Below, in pieces: positions 22,403 to 30,619 of a DNA stretch of 35,174 nucleotides. Source of the DNA: a virus; the IMG/VR virus record IMGVR_UViG_3300017776_005857, positions 1 to 35,174 of that record. One strand, 5' to 3'. The notes beneath the pieces are model-generated. The model saw nothing but the letters and a program-made list of their open reading frames with translations, searched no databases and was not told where the DNA came from. The stretch's first letter is position 1. Each line of letters starts with the position of its first letter. A program made the translations under genes and the position numbers.

Positions 22403-22594
22403 TTAACCTTTTCTTAGTTTTTTCTTTTCTTCTTTGTTCTTTAAATGTGTTACTAACATACCTACGTAAACTTCTCTTTCCCAGGGCATCATATTTTCTA
22501 ATTCAGTTAGTGAGTACCCGTGTTCTTGCATCAATATAAAATTTGTTTGATAATAATTTTCAAGTGTATCCTGAGAAAGAGTTAGGCGAAAAAA
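22403..22594 (-). CDS. 51: gp51-like tail/baseplate hub assembly protein, made by -1 frameshift from gene 26
   Basis: The reading frame 22606-22403 encodes ...RLTLSQDTLENYYQTNF, then ILMQEHGYSLTELENMMPWE, then REVYVGMLVTHLKNKEEKKK, the typical gp51 sequence of marine T4-likes. It has no ATG or GTG before ATG 22531 (and only TTG 22534), which lies inside the conserved block and has no ribosome site. The frame is -1 relative to gene 26 and joins it at the T TTT TTC heptamer (22594-22588). A frameshift would give a 288-residue gp26-gp51 fusion: 227 residues of gp26, then 61 of this frame. The coordinates given are the shifted segment. It ends 5 nt before the tape-measure start. Confidence 0.75.
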   Translation of the reverse strand, partial: FFRLTLSQDTLENYYQTNFILMQEHGYSLTELENMMPWEREVYVGMLVTHLKNKEEKKKLRKG

Positions 22595-23268
22595 TTTTCG
22601 TACCCATTAATTGAGACAACATTTTCTTTGTCACAACCCTTACATGTGTACTCCACGACATGTTCAATGTATGGAGTATCAAGGTAAAAATTTTCTAATT
22701 TTTTCAATGCTTCAATTGGCAAAGAATTAATAAAATTTTCTACTTCTTCCTCTGGTTCGTTTTCAAAAGTGTATTTGCTTTCATCTTGATATATTGCGTC
22801 TATTGTACATTTAATTAAATGTGTGTCACTAACATCCTTCTTTGAAAATTCTTTACTAGAGGGAAATTTAGCAAGCAAAATTGTATTATCGTCTAGTTTA
22901 ATTTCTTTATTTTTTAATTTCTCTATATTTTTAATATCAACAGAAAGCAAATCTAATTGATACCCAGTAAACTGTTCGCAATGACCACACTTCAAACGAA
23001 AATCTTGAATGTTTCCTACCGAGTTTGCTTTTACTTGTAGAAACACCCACTGCAATTCAAACATTGGTGAATTGAACGCATCGTATTCACCAAAAGAGCA
23101 ATTAATCAACACTTGTTGACATGAGCTTATCATTTCTTCTATCGATCCGTTTGTTGCAAGCGTAAGAATCTTATCTTCCTTTACAAGAAACGGTCTAAAC
23201 TTAATTTTTTTCTTTGTGGTAGGCATTTCTACCTCAAAGGTCGGTACATCAATTGTAGGTAAAGCCAT
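22582..23268 (-). CDS. 26: Baseplate hub / T4_baseplate family protein gp26
   Basis: 228 residues. The N-terminal pattern ALPTIDVPTFEVEMP followed by KKIKFRPFLVKEDKILTLA is the T4-type gp26 opening. Two CxxC pairs (Cys94/Cys97 and Cys209/Cys212) probably form a zinc ribbon. In T4 gp26 is needed for hub assembly. Here it lies between a tube-like gene and the gp51/tape-measure genes and its 3' end carries the slippery site, which suggests a tail-chaperone role like lambda gpG. AGGGTG precedes the ATG by 8 nt. Confidence 0.85.
   Translation of the reverse strand: MALPTIDVPTFEVEMPTTKKKIKFRPFLVKEDKILTLATNGSIEEMISSCQQVLINCSFGEYDAFNSPMFELQWVFLQVKANSVGNIQDFRLKCGHCEQFTGYQLDLLSVDIKNIEKLKNKEIKLDDNTILLAKFPSSKEFSKKDVSDTHLIKCTIDAIYQDESKYTFENEPEEEVENFINSLPIEALKKLENFYLDTPYIEHVVEYTCKGCDKENVVSINGYENFFA
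22588..22594 (-). promoter_or_regulatory. Slippery heptamer T TTT TTC for -1 frameshift
   Basis: In the gene 26 frame the codons are AAT TTT TTC GCC TAA; the last base of AAT plus the two following codons form T_TTT_TTC, a standard -1 slippery site. After slipping, the ribosome enters the gp51 frame and avoids the gene 26 stop two codons later. No clear downstream stem-loop or pseudoknot was recognised by eye. Confidence 0.72.
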
Positions 23269-23296
23269 AATATTTCACCCTAGTAAAAATTTTGTT

Positions 23297-23875
23297 TTAA
23301 GGAATTTCAACACCGGCACCAGAACCTGGAACAGATGTTATAACACCTGAAGACCATCGGTTGAATGAGAATGTTACTGTAGTACGCACAACGCCCGGAG
23401 AGTTGTTTGCTAACGGTTGTATATTAATAATTTTAGGAGTGGCGCCATACAAATACCAATTAGCGGTTACTTTGTCTTCCATATCAAGTGTGTGTATAGC
23501 AATTTGTCCTTCAGTATCATTTGGAAATTTTACTTCTTTTGTAATTGGATTTACATTCCACGACAGCCATTGTTCGATTCTAGAACGAATATCCCATTCT
23601 TGTCTTTCAATGAAAGTAAATACGGCTTCTGTTCCCATGTAATCCATATTGGTGTTTCTATAAAACGTCCAGTTATTAATTCTGTGCGGCTTCATAGAGT
23701 TAGCGATTCCAGGAATATTACATTCTTCGCACATGATAGAAACTACTCTATCTGCTTCGGTGTTGTTAATACCTGGCGGAAAGTTAATTTCTATTTCAAA
23801 TCTTTCGGTTCTTGCAACATTGGCGTCAAAAACCGACGCTCTAAAATCAGAAATTTTGTGTATGGCGTCAGTCAT
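23297..23875 (-). CDS. Tail-tube-like structural protein (gp19/gp54-type fold)
   Basis: 192 residues. The pattern of strands (FEIEINFPPGI near 26, RINNWTFYRNTNMDYMG ~64-80, VRTTVTFSFNRW ~163-174) resembles the tube-domain proteins gp19 and gp54 of T4: a long N-terminal arm, an EADRVVSIMCEECNIPG region and a C-terminal beta hairpin. It could be the tube itself, a tube initiator or a hub adaptor; its place before gene 26 favours tube or initiator. Start ATG overlaps the previous stop (TAAATG). Confidence 0.62.
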   Translation of the reverse strand: MTDAIHKISDFRASVFDANVARTERFEIEINFPPGINNTEADRVVSIMCEECNIPGIANSMKPHRINNWTFYRNTNMDYMGTEAVFTFIERQEWDIRSRIEQWLSWNVNPITKEVKFPNDTEGQIAIHTLDMEDKVTANWYLYGATPKIINIQPLANNSPGVVRTTVTFSFNRWSSGVITSVPGSGAGVEIP

Positions 23876-24445
23876 TTATATTTTGTCCCTTGATTGTCTC
23901 CAAACAGTTTGATTAGAAACGTTGTTAAAATTACTCACTGGTAAAAATACTGCCGCTTTCCAGTGTTCTGGGTTCACCTTAATAAATCTAGACTTCACCT
24001 GTGAGTACAAATATCTTTTTACTGCTGGCCTTACTTCAGGAAATTTTGACTTACTTGCCAAAGAATCCCATTCTATGTTAAAGATGCTGTCTTTATCTAT
24101 TTCAGTATCCGTGTAATCTAACAGTTTTGACATAAGTTTTAATCTTAGCATCGGTGACAGATAATGAAAGTTTATAGCATTAAATCCGTTATTGTTATAT
24201 GAAAAAGGCATACATAATGGAAACAAATCATAGTATGGTAATTCTGCTTCCATTTTTGCATTGTACGTGTACAAGTACAAATTACCTAATTCTATTTCTC
24301 CAGTTGTTTCTCCTAAGTCTGATTTCATAACACTGCCAGGTGTTTTAATGCTTGATGCCATTTTTCGAACCGCGCTCATATACCAGTTTAAAGACCGGTC
24401 ACGCTCACCTGCCGCATTATTGATGTCAGAAAAGGGAGTAGCCAT
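23876..24445 (-). CDS. Structural protein of T4-like phages, unassigned (next to gp4)
   Basis: 189 residues. A recognisable middle block, NLYLYTYNAKMEAELPYYDL followed by FPLCMPFSYN and INFHYLSPMLRLKLM, and a C-terminal VKRYLYSQVKSRFIKVNPEH segment match a conserved protein of marine T4-like phages in my memory, but I cannot assign a T4 number. It is likely a neck, tail or baseplate component. No membrane helix. A late-promoter motif lies in the 13-bp gap to gene 4. Confidence 0.6.
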   Translation of the reverse strand: MATPFSDINNAAGERDRSLNWYMSAVRKMASSIKTPGSVMKSDLGETTGEIELGNLYLYTYNAKMEAELPYYDLFPLCMPFSYNNNGFNAINFHYLSPMLRLKLMSKLLDYTDTEIDKDSIFNIEWDSLASKSKFPEVRPAVKRYLYSQVKSRFIKVNPEHWKAAVFLPVSNFNNVSNQTVWRQSRDKI

Positions 24446-24450
24446 AGATG

Positions 24451-24458
24451 TATTTATA
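24451..24458 (-). promoter_or_regulatory. T4-type late promoter motif, minus strand
   Basis: Minus strand TATAAATA in the 13-bp gap between gene 4 and the structural gene 24445. With T4 spacing the start coincides with the first base of ATG 24445, so the transcript would be leaderless for that gene. Confidence 0.5.
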
Positions 24459-24908
24459 TCAAATACCTAATTCTTTTTCTGTTATAATTTTAAAATCCCA
24501 GCCGCGATCAATGCAATACTCTTTGGCACTCTCCCATTTGGCGAGATTTGTACCCCATTGCTTGACTTCATTGATAAATCTTTGGGTTTTTCTTTTAGGT
24601 ATCTTAGGCTCTTGTGTGAATCTATGCGGTTTGACTTCTATTAGATATTTTTTAATGTTGTTATTTTGTTCTCGTACTTTTATATAGAAATCTGGGAAGT
24701 ATCTATGCACTCTTCCGTCCACAGGGGATCGATAAGGTATAGCAATTTCTTCAGAACTCCATTCTATGATCGACTTATTAGAGTCACACCATTTCATGAA
24801 TTTCAATTCATAGCTGGATCTATAAATAATTTCGTTGCTATTTCCCCTATATTTGCGTTTATTTTGAGGAATATATCTTCCGCTATAGATATCTTTTGAA
24901 TATGTCAT
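24459..24908 (-). CDS. 4: Head completion protein gp4
   Basis: 149 residues, as T4 gp4 (150). The match to T4 is direct: KRKYRGNSNEIIYRSSYELK, then IEWSSEEIAIPYRSPVDGRV, then HRYFPDFYIKV, LIEVKP, and AKWESAKEYCIDRGWDFKII. The fold belongs to the endonuclease-like (TnsA/PD-(D/E)XK) class with SEE, PDF and EVK residues. It acts at the head-neck connection after packaging. First gene of the minus-strand structural block. Confidence 0.94.
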   Translation of the reverse strand: MTYSKDIYSGRYIPQNKRKYRGNSNEIIYRSSYELKFMKWCDSNKSIIEWSSEEIAIPYRSPVDGRVHRYFPDFYIKVREQNNNIKKYLIEVKPHRFTQEPKIPKRKTQRFINEVKQWGTNLAKWESAKEYCIDRGWDFKIITEKELGI

Positions 24909-24915
24909 ATAAATA
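24908..24915 (+). promoter_or_regulatory. T4-type late promoter for baseplate operon
   Basis: Exact TATAAATA overlapping the first base of the divergent gene 4. The start would be near 24921, 28 nt before ATG 24949. It is the best candidate for transcribing genes 48, 53, 27-like, 5 and following. Confidence 0.72.
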
Positions 24916-24939
24916 CAGAATAACTTTAATAACTTAGGT

Positions 24940-24947
24940 ATTTATCA
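24940..24947 (-). promoter_or_regulatory. Late-promoter variant GATAAATA, minus strand
   Basis: Plus-strand TATTTATC reads GATAAATA on the minus strand, one mismatch from the T4 late element. The start would be near 24934, giving a 26-nt leader to gene 4. Together with 24908-24915 it would form a symmetrical divergent pair in a 40-bp gap. Confidence 0.42.
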
Positions 24948-24948
24948 A

Positions 24949-26028
24949 ATGCCAGCAGACATAGGAACACCTGACTCATACCCTAATCTATTAAAATATC
25001 CGCAAAATGTTGGTAGTGCTGAACAGCCACATAGCGTGATTTTTTATATTAATGCAAGGGAAGGGTCGCCGGTAGCACCAGGATCCGATAGCGCCGAGCG
25101 AGCCACTACGGCTTGGAGAAACTCCCAGACAGATTTGAGTGACCAATACACGTTAGAAAATAGAATATCATCTGAGAAAAACGGTGAGTTGGTTACCTTT
25201 GGTACCCAAGTAGCCGGTGCCGCTGTTGGGGGAAAGTTAGTCAGCGATCTTATACCTGGTAAAAACATTTTTGGTAAAGCCATTAGTTGGGGAGCTGGTA
25301 TTATTATTGGCGCAGAAGCCGGTGAAGCAGTTGGAGAAAAGATTGGTAAAAAGTATAACACTGTTCGCTTAACAACAGCTATACAATTACATATCCCACA
25401 AGCACTGGTCTCTGCTTATAGCGCAGATTGGAATGAAGAATCTTTGGGAACTCTTACTGGCATGATTGCTAATGGCGCTTTTAGTTTGGGTGATATGAGT
25501 GCCCAACAAGCGGTTCAAGCAGGTTCTTTCGGAGCAAGACAAGCACTTATCGCCGCCGCGTCTGTACCCAAGGCGTTAGGTTTGAATGAAGATTTCGGAG
25601 CAGGTGTGAACGCAAGTGAAAAACGAGTTGCTAATCCATTCAGAGAGCAGTTGTTTAAATCAATGGGCTTTAGGCAGTTTAGATTTAATTATGAGTTTGC
25701 ACCGAGAAACTTTAGTGAATACTCACAAGTAAAACAAATTATCTCATTGCTGAAAAAAAATATGCACCCCTCTATCACTGACGGCGGTTTCTTTTTATCG
25801 TATCCTGGTGAATTTAATATTGAGTATCGCTACGGCACTAGAAAAAATGAAAACGTAGCACAAGTTTCTTCTTGTGCGTTGACTGATATGAAAGTGACTT
25901 ATGGTGCTGACGGCGCATTTAATACATTTGAGGGAACTAATGGCGCACCAACTGAAATTCAAATGGAACTATCCTTCACTGAGCTTGAAGTACTTACTGC
26001 GAATCGTGTCGAGGAAGGAGGGTTATAA
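24949..26028 (+). CDS. 48: Baseplate tail-tube cap gp48
   Basis: 359 residues, as T4 gp48 (364). NPFREQLFKSMGFRQFRFNY followed by EFAPRNFSEYSQVKQII and the C-terminal PGEFNIEYRYGTRKNENVAQ are gp48 features. A Gly/Ala-rich hydrophobic insert at ~85-130 (AGAAVGGKLVSD, WGAGIIIGAEAGEAVGE) precedes the tube domain. It caps the baseplate to begin tube growth. The start shares one base with no upstream gene; AGG lies 12 nt before the ATG. Confidence 0.88.
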   Translation: MPADIGTPDSYPNLLKYPQNVGSAEQPHSVIFYINAREGSPVAPGSDSAERATTAWRNSQTDLSDQYTLENRISSEKNGELVTFGTQVAGAAVGGKLVSDLIPGKNIFGKAISWGAGIIIGAEAGEAVGEKIGKKYNTVRLTTAIQLHIPQALVSAYSADWNEESLGTLTGMIANGAFSLGDMSAQQAVQAGSFGARQALIAAASVPKALGLNEDFGAGVNASEKRVANPFREQLFKSMGFRQFRFNYEFAPRNFSEYSQVKQIISLLKKNMHPSITDGGFFLSYPGEFNIEYRYGTRKNENVAQVSSCALTDMKVTYGADGAFNTFEGTNGAPTEIQMELSFTELEVLTANRVEEGGL

Positions 26029-26531
26029 TGTATTTTAGAAATATGCCAAACATCGTTTATCCTTTTGGAGAAACCGACAGAGTAGTTGTCAAAGATATTT
26101 TCCGTCGAGTAGCCTCTCGCAATAATTTGATTGAGCGAGTAAATTTAGAAAAGTATGTTGTCGTTGATGGTGACACGCCTGAGAATATTGCTTATAGATA
26201 TTATGGCTCTACCACGTATTTTTGGGTTGTGTTGTTGTGCAATGAAATTATTGATCCGCGAGAAGATTGGCCTAAATCACAACAAGCATTATTAGATTAC
26301 GTGAAAAGAAAATATGGCGAAACAGAAACTCAAACAATACATCATTACAACAACACAGACGGCTTGCATGTTAATTACGATCCGGTAGAGTATGCTAACG
26401 GAAACCAAGTTGCAATAACAAATTTTCAATATGAAAACGAAATAAATGACGATAAAAGAAATATTGTTTTATTAATTCCTAGCCGTCTGCTACAATTTGT
26501 AGAGACATACAAGACCTTGATAAGTAAATAA
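26028..26531 (+). CDS. 53: Baseplate wedge gp53
   Basis: 167 residues. The opening YFRNMPNIVYPFGE and the LysM-like segment VVDGDTPENIAYRYYGSTTY followed by FWVVLLCNEIIDPREDWP are typical of gp53, which joins adjacent wedges in the baseplate. Length is a little below T4 gp53 (196). Its ATG overlaps the gp48 stop by one base (TAATG). Confidence 0.9.
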   Translation: MYFRNMPNIVYPFGETDRVVVKDIFRRVASRNNLIERVNLEKYVVVDGDTPENIAYRYYGSTTYFWVVLLCNEIIDPREDWPKSQQALLDYVKRKYGETETQTIHHYNNTDGLHVNYDPVEYANGNQVAITNFQYENEINDDKRNIVLLIPSRLLQFVETYKTLISK

Positions 26532-26534
26532 ATT

Positions 26535-27977
26535 ATGCCAACAGAAGTTTCTTATAAAGCTGGTGATCTTAGAGTAGACCTGTTAGAAATATATTCTTTG
26601 ACAGGAGTTGCCTATGATCTGACAAATTTCTTAGTAGAGTTAAATCTTTTTGAAGACGTACACTCTCCAGTTTTATTTGGCTCTTTGGTAATTGCAGACG
26701 CAGTTAATCTTATTAGCAGACTTCCTATTATTGGAACTGAAGTTTTTACGGTAAAACTTAGAAGTGCTATTTTTGAAGATAATCCAGATAGCGTTATCAG
26801 TAAATCATTTCAAATATATTCAGTTGCAGATAGATTCTTAAACGCTGATAGAGAACAAGTATATACATTACATTTTTGTTCTCAAGAAGCATACAAAGAC
26901 AATGTATCCACAATATCTAAAGCATTTTCTGGTATAACCTCTGACATTGTAAGTACTATTTACGGACAATATCTTGCGGCGCCTCGTTTGGCAGGCACAC
27001 AAAATGAGAACGAACCAGCGACTGATTTGGTTATCGGAGACACCCCTCATACGTCAAACATCAAGTATGTTTCTAACTATTGGACGCCACTGCAAAACAT
27101 TTCTTATATTTCAAAACGATCTATTGGTCAAAATTTGCTAGGCGCCGACTATCTTTTCTTTGAAACAAATAAAAGATTTTACTATACTTCACTTGAACAC
27201 TTAGTAGAGCAACAGCAAAATATATTATATGATGAATTCTTTTATATGCCTGCAGGAGACGGTATACAAATTCCTCGCAGAAACGATAGTATTACGTACA
27301 CAACACCTGCTTTACCAGATGAATTTATACGCATTGAAGACATAACACTGCCAAAAACTATTGATGCATTGAATTCGTATCAAACTGGAACATATGGTGC
27401 GTCTTTGCGCTCTTTTGATTTCAGCACAAAAAAGCACGATGATTTCTTGTACGATGGTTTTGATTCTTATAACAAGTTTTACCATACTGACCCAGGCAAC
27501 CCGATGCCTCCAAATCTTTATCCTAACCCGAGCGCACAACGTATTTGGAAACCTTTTAATTCATTGCTACACAGCAACGGACAGGGATATGGTCTGTACA
27601 CTAATCCAGATACAACCACTGTATCTAATTTAAGAACCAACCATGAGTTTGATGATAAAGTTGTATCTAGAGAACTTTCAAGAATGACATATTTTAATTC
27701 TTTTAACCAATACAAGTTTCAGATAACAATTCCAGGAAGAACTGATTTAGACGTTGGAAGAATGATTAAAATTGTTTTTCCTTCTCCACAAGTAAAAGAT
27801 GGTAAGGGACAAGATCAAAACAGCACTATTGATAGATTGCTTTCTGGTAGATTTTTAGTATCAGCAATCCATCATAAGATTGATGTTGGTCAGCATAAAA
27901 TGATTTGTGAAGTAACGAAAAATGGCTTGAACTTGAACCTCAAGCCTGAAGATTTCGATCAAGGTGAACCTCAGTGA
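26535..27977 (+). CDS. Baseplate hub protein, gp27-like
   Basis: 480 residues. The beginning, DLRVDLLEIYSLTGVAYDLT followed by NFLVELNLFEDVHSPVLFGS, and the C-terminal PGRTDLDVGRMIKIVFPSP are of the kind found in gp27/gpD-like hub proteins, which form a trimeric ring clamping the spike gp5. It is longer than T4 gp27 (391). Direct coupling to gene 5 (GTGA overlap) supports the hub role. Residue-level identity to T4 gp27 cannot be seen. Confidence 0.68.
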   Translation: MPTEVSYKAGDLRVDLLEIYSLTGVAYDLTNFLVELNLFEDVHSPVLFGSLVIADAVNLISRLPIIGTEVFTVKLRSAIFEDNPDSVISKSFQIYSVADRFLNADREQVYTLHFCSQEAYKDNVSTISKAFSGITSDIVSTIYGQYLAAPRLAGTQNENEPATDLVIGDTPHTSNIKYVSNYWTPLQNISYISKRSIGQNLLGADYLFFETNKRFYYTSLEHLVEQQQNILYDEFFYMPAGDGIQIPRRNDSITYTTPALPDEFIRIEDITLPKTIDALNSYQTGTYGASLRSFDFSTKKHDDFLYDGFDSYNKFYHTDPGNPMPPNLYPNPSAQRIWKPFNSLLHSNGQGYGLYTNPDTTTVSNLRTNHEFDDKVVSRELSRMTYFNSFNQYKFQITIPGRTDLDVGRMIKIVFPSPQVKDGKGQDQNSTIDRLLSGRFLVSAIHHKIDVGQHKMICEVTKNGLNLNLKPEDFDQGEPQ

Positions 27978-29407
27978 ATAACGTTATTAAAGGAAATTTA
28001 CATATACCTAATTTCTTTTGGTGGATTGGTGTGGTTGAGTCTCGCGCTGATACAGAAGAATTGGGAAGATACAAAGTAAGAATTGCTGGGTACCATGATC
28101 CAGATACGGTCAAGTTGCCGACGATGGATTTGCCTTGGGCAATTGCATTACAGCCAGTGACAAGTGCTGGTGCTTTTGGAATTGGTCAGACACCTGGATT
28201 GATAGAAGGTTCGACTGTTATTGGATTTTTTGCAGACGGTGACGATGCACAGCAACCAATAATTTTTGGTTCTTTTGCAGCCTTTTCTGGTGACACACCT
28301 GTAGACGAAATCGCTGGCGGCGCTGGTACTATTGGATTTAGAGACCTTACCGGAAGATTTCCTCCAAGAGACGATTCTGATGTTAAGTATCTGACAGGAC
28401 AAAATCCGGAGTCTGATATAAGTCGCCTAGCTAGAGGCGTTCAGGCAGAAAATCATGTTTCTTTGAAAAGAAAACGCGATACTAGAGTTAAAAGGATTCC
28501 TAGAGCAATTCTACATGAAACAATTAATAAAGATATCAGTGGTTCTCCTTATCCGTCTGATCGTCCATCACCCACTTTTTATGAATTACGCGATGGATTT
28601 CCTAAAGATGATGGAGAATCTTATTGGAATGAGCCATTCCCACGTCACGGCGAAACTAGAAAAAGCCAAGTACAGTACTCTTCAAATAGAAAAGGTGCAA
28701 TAGGATCTCGCTATCCTTTCAATAAAGTAGAAGAGTCTGAGTCTGGGCATATTTTTGAAGTTGATGACACTCCTGGAAACGAAAGAATACATACATTTCA
28801 TACTTCAGGCACATGTGAAGAAATTCAAGCAAATGGCGACAAGATTGTAAAGGTTGTCGGTGATAACTACGAGATTGTTGTTGGTGACGATAAAGTTTTT
28901 ATTCGAGGAAATTCAGATGTAACCGTCGAAGGCACTGTTCGCCTTTATATTTTAGGAGATTGCATACAAGAGATAGAAGGGTCATCCTTTACTACAATTA
29001 AGGGAGACCGTGTCGTTGCAGTAGAGGGAAACGATATTTTAGAAGTTAAAGGCGACCAGGCAATTTTGGTTGAGAAAAATCAAAACATTCGCGTGGATAA
29101 AACTTCTTCTGAAGTTATCGGTAAAGATAAAGTAATGACAGTGGGGGCAGATTTAATTAATACAATCTCAAACAATTGTAACTGGACTATTGCTAACGAG
29201 CAAACAATAATGGTCAGTAAAGACAGAACAATGATTGTTCAAGAAGATTTAGTAGAAATGGTTTCTGGAAAACACAAACTAGGTGTTTCTGGTGAGTCGA
29301 TTCATGTTATTGGAAGCACACATAAATTAGAATCTTCTGGTAATATGGACATAAAATCCAATGCTACTGTTAAAGTTGAAGGCTCTACGATTGATCTCAA
29401 CCCATAA
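27974..29407 (+). CDS. 5: Central spike protein gp5 (OB-fold plus beta-helix, no lysozyme domain)
   Basis: 477 residues from GTG 27974 (AAGGTGA upstream). The N-terminal OB-fold (~15-110) includes GRYKVRIAGYH, DLPWAIALQPVTSAGAFGIG, GLIEGSTVIGFFADGDDAQQ and PIIFGSF. The C-terminal ~200 residues are the repeated short beta strands of a triple-stranded helix (DKIVKVVGDNYEIVVGDDKV, DRVVAVEGNDILEVKGDQAI). It is shorter than T4 gp5 (575); the middle lysozyme domain is absent, replaced by a polar linker (~115-250). It forms the membrane-piercing spike. Confidence 0.92.
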   Translation: MNNVIKGNLHIPNFFWWIGVVESRADTEELGRYKVRIAGYHDPDTVKLPTMDLPWAIALQPVTSAGAFGIGQTPGLIEGSTVIGFFADGDDAQQPIIFGSFAAFSGDTPVDEIAGGAGTIGFRDLTGRFPPRDDSDVKYLTGQNPESDISRLARGVQAENHVSLKRKRDTRVKRIPRAILHETINKDISGSPYPSDRPSPTFYELRDGFPKDDGESYWNEPFPRHGETRKSQVQYSSNRKGAIGSRYPFNKVEESESGHIFEVDDTPGNERIHTFHTSGTCEEIQANGDKIVKVVGDNYEIVVGDDKVFIRGNSDVTVEGTVRLYILGDCIQEIEGSSFTTIKGDRVVAVEGNDILEVKGDQAILVEKNQNIRVDKTSSEVIGKDKVMTVGADLINTISNNCNWTIANEQTIMVSKDRTMIVQEDLVEMVSGKHKLGVSGESIHVIGSTHKLESSGNMDIKSNATVKVEGSTIDLNP

Positions 29408-29419
29408 GGAATAAAAAAA

Positions 29420-29719
29420 ATGCCTGAAGCCGCAAGAAAAACAGAGGACGGAAGTAGACACGACGGAACATGGAGTCCTACTCCTCACCCTATTACACAG
29501 GGCTCCAGTAATGTTAAAATTAATGGAAAAAATGCGGCACGTTATGGTGACAGAGTTACTACACACACTAAGTCAGGCACCACCCATTCAAATAAGACCA
29601 TTTCTTCTGGTTCAAGTAGTGTAAAGATTAATGGAAAAAAGGCGGCTAGAAAGGGAGATTCTATTACTTGTGGTGCAACCATTTTTACCGGCTCGGCTAA
29701 TGTCAATATTGGAGGCTGA
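29420..29719 (+). CDS. PAAR-domain spike tip (T4 gp5.4 type)
   Basis: 99 residues. Two copies of a GSSxVKINGKxAARxGD motif (SSNVKINGKNAARYGDRVTT and SSSVKINGKKAARKGDSITC) are typical for PAAR proteins, with His residues (PHP; TTH; THS) and a Cys near the end for metal binding at the cone tip. It caps the gp5 beta-helix and is directly downstream of gene 5 (AAGGA 9 nt before the ATG). Confidence 0.93.
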   Translation: MPEAARKTEDGSRHDGTWSPTPHPITQGSSNVKINGKNAARYGDRVTTHTKSGTTHSNKTISSGSSSVKINGKKAARKGDSITCGATIFTGSANVNIGG

Positions 29720-29721
29720 TT

Positions 29722-30615
29722 GTGTCATTTTTTAAAAGCTCAAGTATAAAACTAAGTTGTGGTATGCCAGAAGGTGTACAACGAATACTTGATGCCAATG
29801 AATCTATAAAAGATGCTTTTATTGCAGTGAAAGGACAAGAGTTTACGCTTGAAGCGTTTATTCCAGCCGCGGGTGGCGGTCCTGGTGTGATAGGAGTCAT
29901 ACAACAACAGATCGGTAACGTACTAGATGATGTTGATACTATTCTAGGAGAAATCGGCACAGCGCCAACTAAACCAGTTAAAGACATTCTAGTGGATAAG
30001 GTTAATTTCATAAAGAAAGACCCACGTTCCCTTATTCCTTCTTTTTGGAAGCCATATGTAGGTGTACAGGCTCAATTAATGGCGTCTCAATATGGTGATT
30101 ATTACATAGACAATGGTTTGGCAGACTCTAAGAATGAGGTTCAACAAATATTCTATGAGATAATGCGAGATTTAAATAATGACACTTTAGACCCCAATAT
30201 ATTGTGTGGAGGGATCTATAACAATCTTTTTAATATAACTTTAGACCCAGAATCTGGTGTAATAGAAGAACAACCCCATCCTTTAGAGCCAGAGACAACG
30301 AAAAAAATGGAAGAATTTTCTCCTAGAGGTTCTACTGAGTCATCCAGCACATATAGCACACCATATAAGAATGACAATCAATCGTTGAATGGTGCATCTG
30401 AAATTGTGAAAGCACTAAATTATAGTGCGAAAAAGTTTAAGTCTAATAAAACAGGTAGTAATATAGATTATGCGTCTGCTCTAAGAAGCTCGGCGCGAGG
30501 AACAATTGCTGGGTATTTAACTTCTATTAATTCACCGCTGACCGTGACTGAATATATTGCACAAAACACACCGGCTAAAATTAGACAAGACCTTGAACCG
30601 TTCTTAAAGGATTAA
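29722..30615 (+). CDS. Unknown virion/baseplate protein
   Basis: 297 residues from GTG 29722, backed by GGAGG 6 nt upstream. The middle contains a hydrophobic Gly-rich segment (EAFIPAAGGGPGVIGVIQQQ) and KDPRSLIPSFWKPYVGVQAQ; the C-terminal third is polar and Ser-rich. No family recognised. Position between the PAAR tip and gp25 in a run of baseplate genes makes it a probable structural or assembly protein. Confidence 0.65.
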   Translation: MSFFKSSSIKLSCGMPEGVQRILDANESIKDAFIAVKGQEFTLEAFIPAAGGGPGVIGVIQQQIGNVLDDVDTILGEIGTAPTKPVKDILVDKVNFIKKDPRSLIPSFWKPYVGVQAQLMASQYGDYYIDNGLADSKNEVQQIFYEIMRDLNNDTLDPNILCGGIYNNLFNITLDPESGVIEEQPHPLEPETTKKMEEFSPRGSTESSSTYSTPYKNDNQSLNGASEIVKALNYSAKKFKSNKTGSNIDYASALRSSARGTIAGYLTSINSPLTVTEYIAQNTPAKIRQDLEPFLKD

Positions 30616-30619
30616 ATTA

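Noticed and set aside
22403-22531. Gene 51 starting at its own ATG 22531 (42 residues)
   Set aside because: It would cut off the conserved NFIL part, has no ribosome site, and leaves the open upstream frame and the slippery heptamer unexplained.
23361-23893. Plus-strand frames opposite the tube-like gene
   Set aside because: Shadows of the minus-strand structural gene, without ribosome sites or recognisable domains.
24821-24828. TATAAATA inside gene 4 (plus strand)
   Set aside because: It is produced by the conserved codons for IIYRS on the other strand; the motif at 24908 is better placed.
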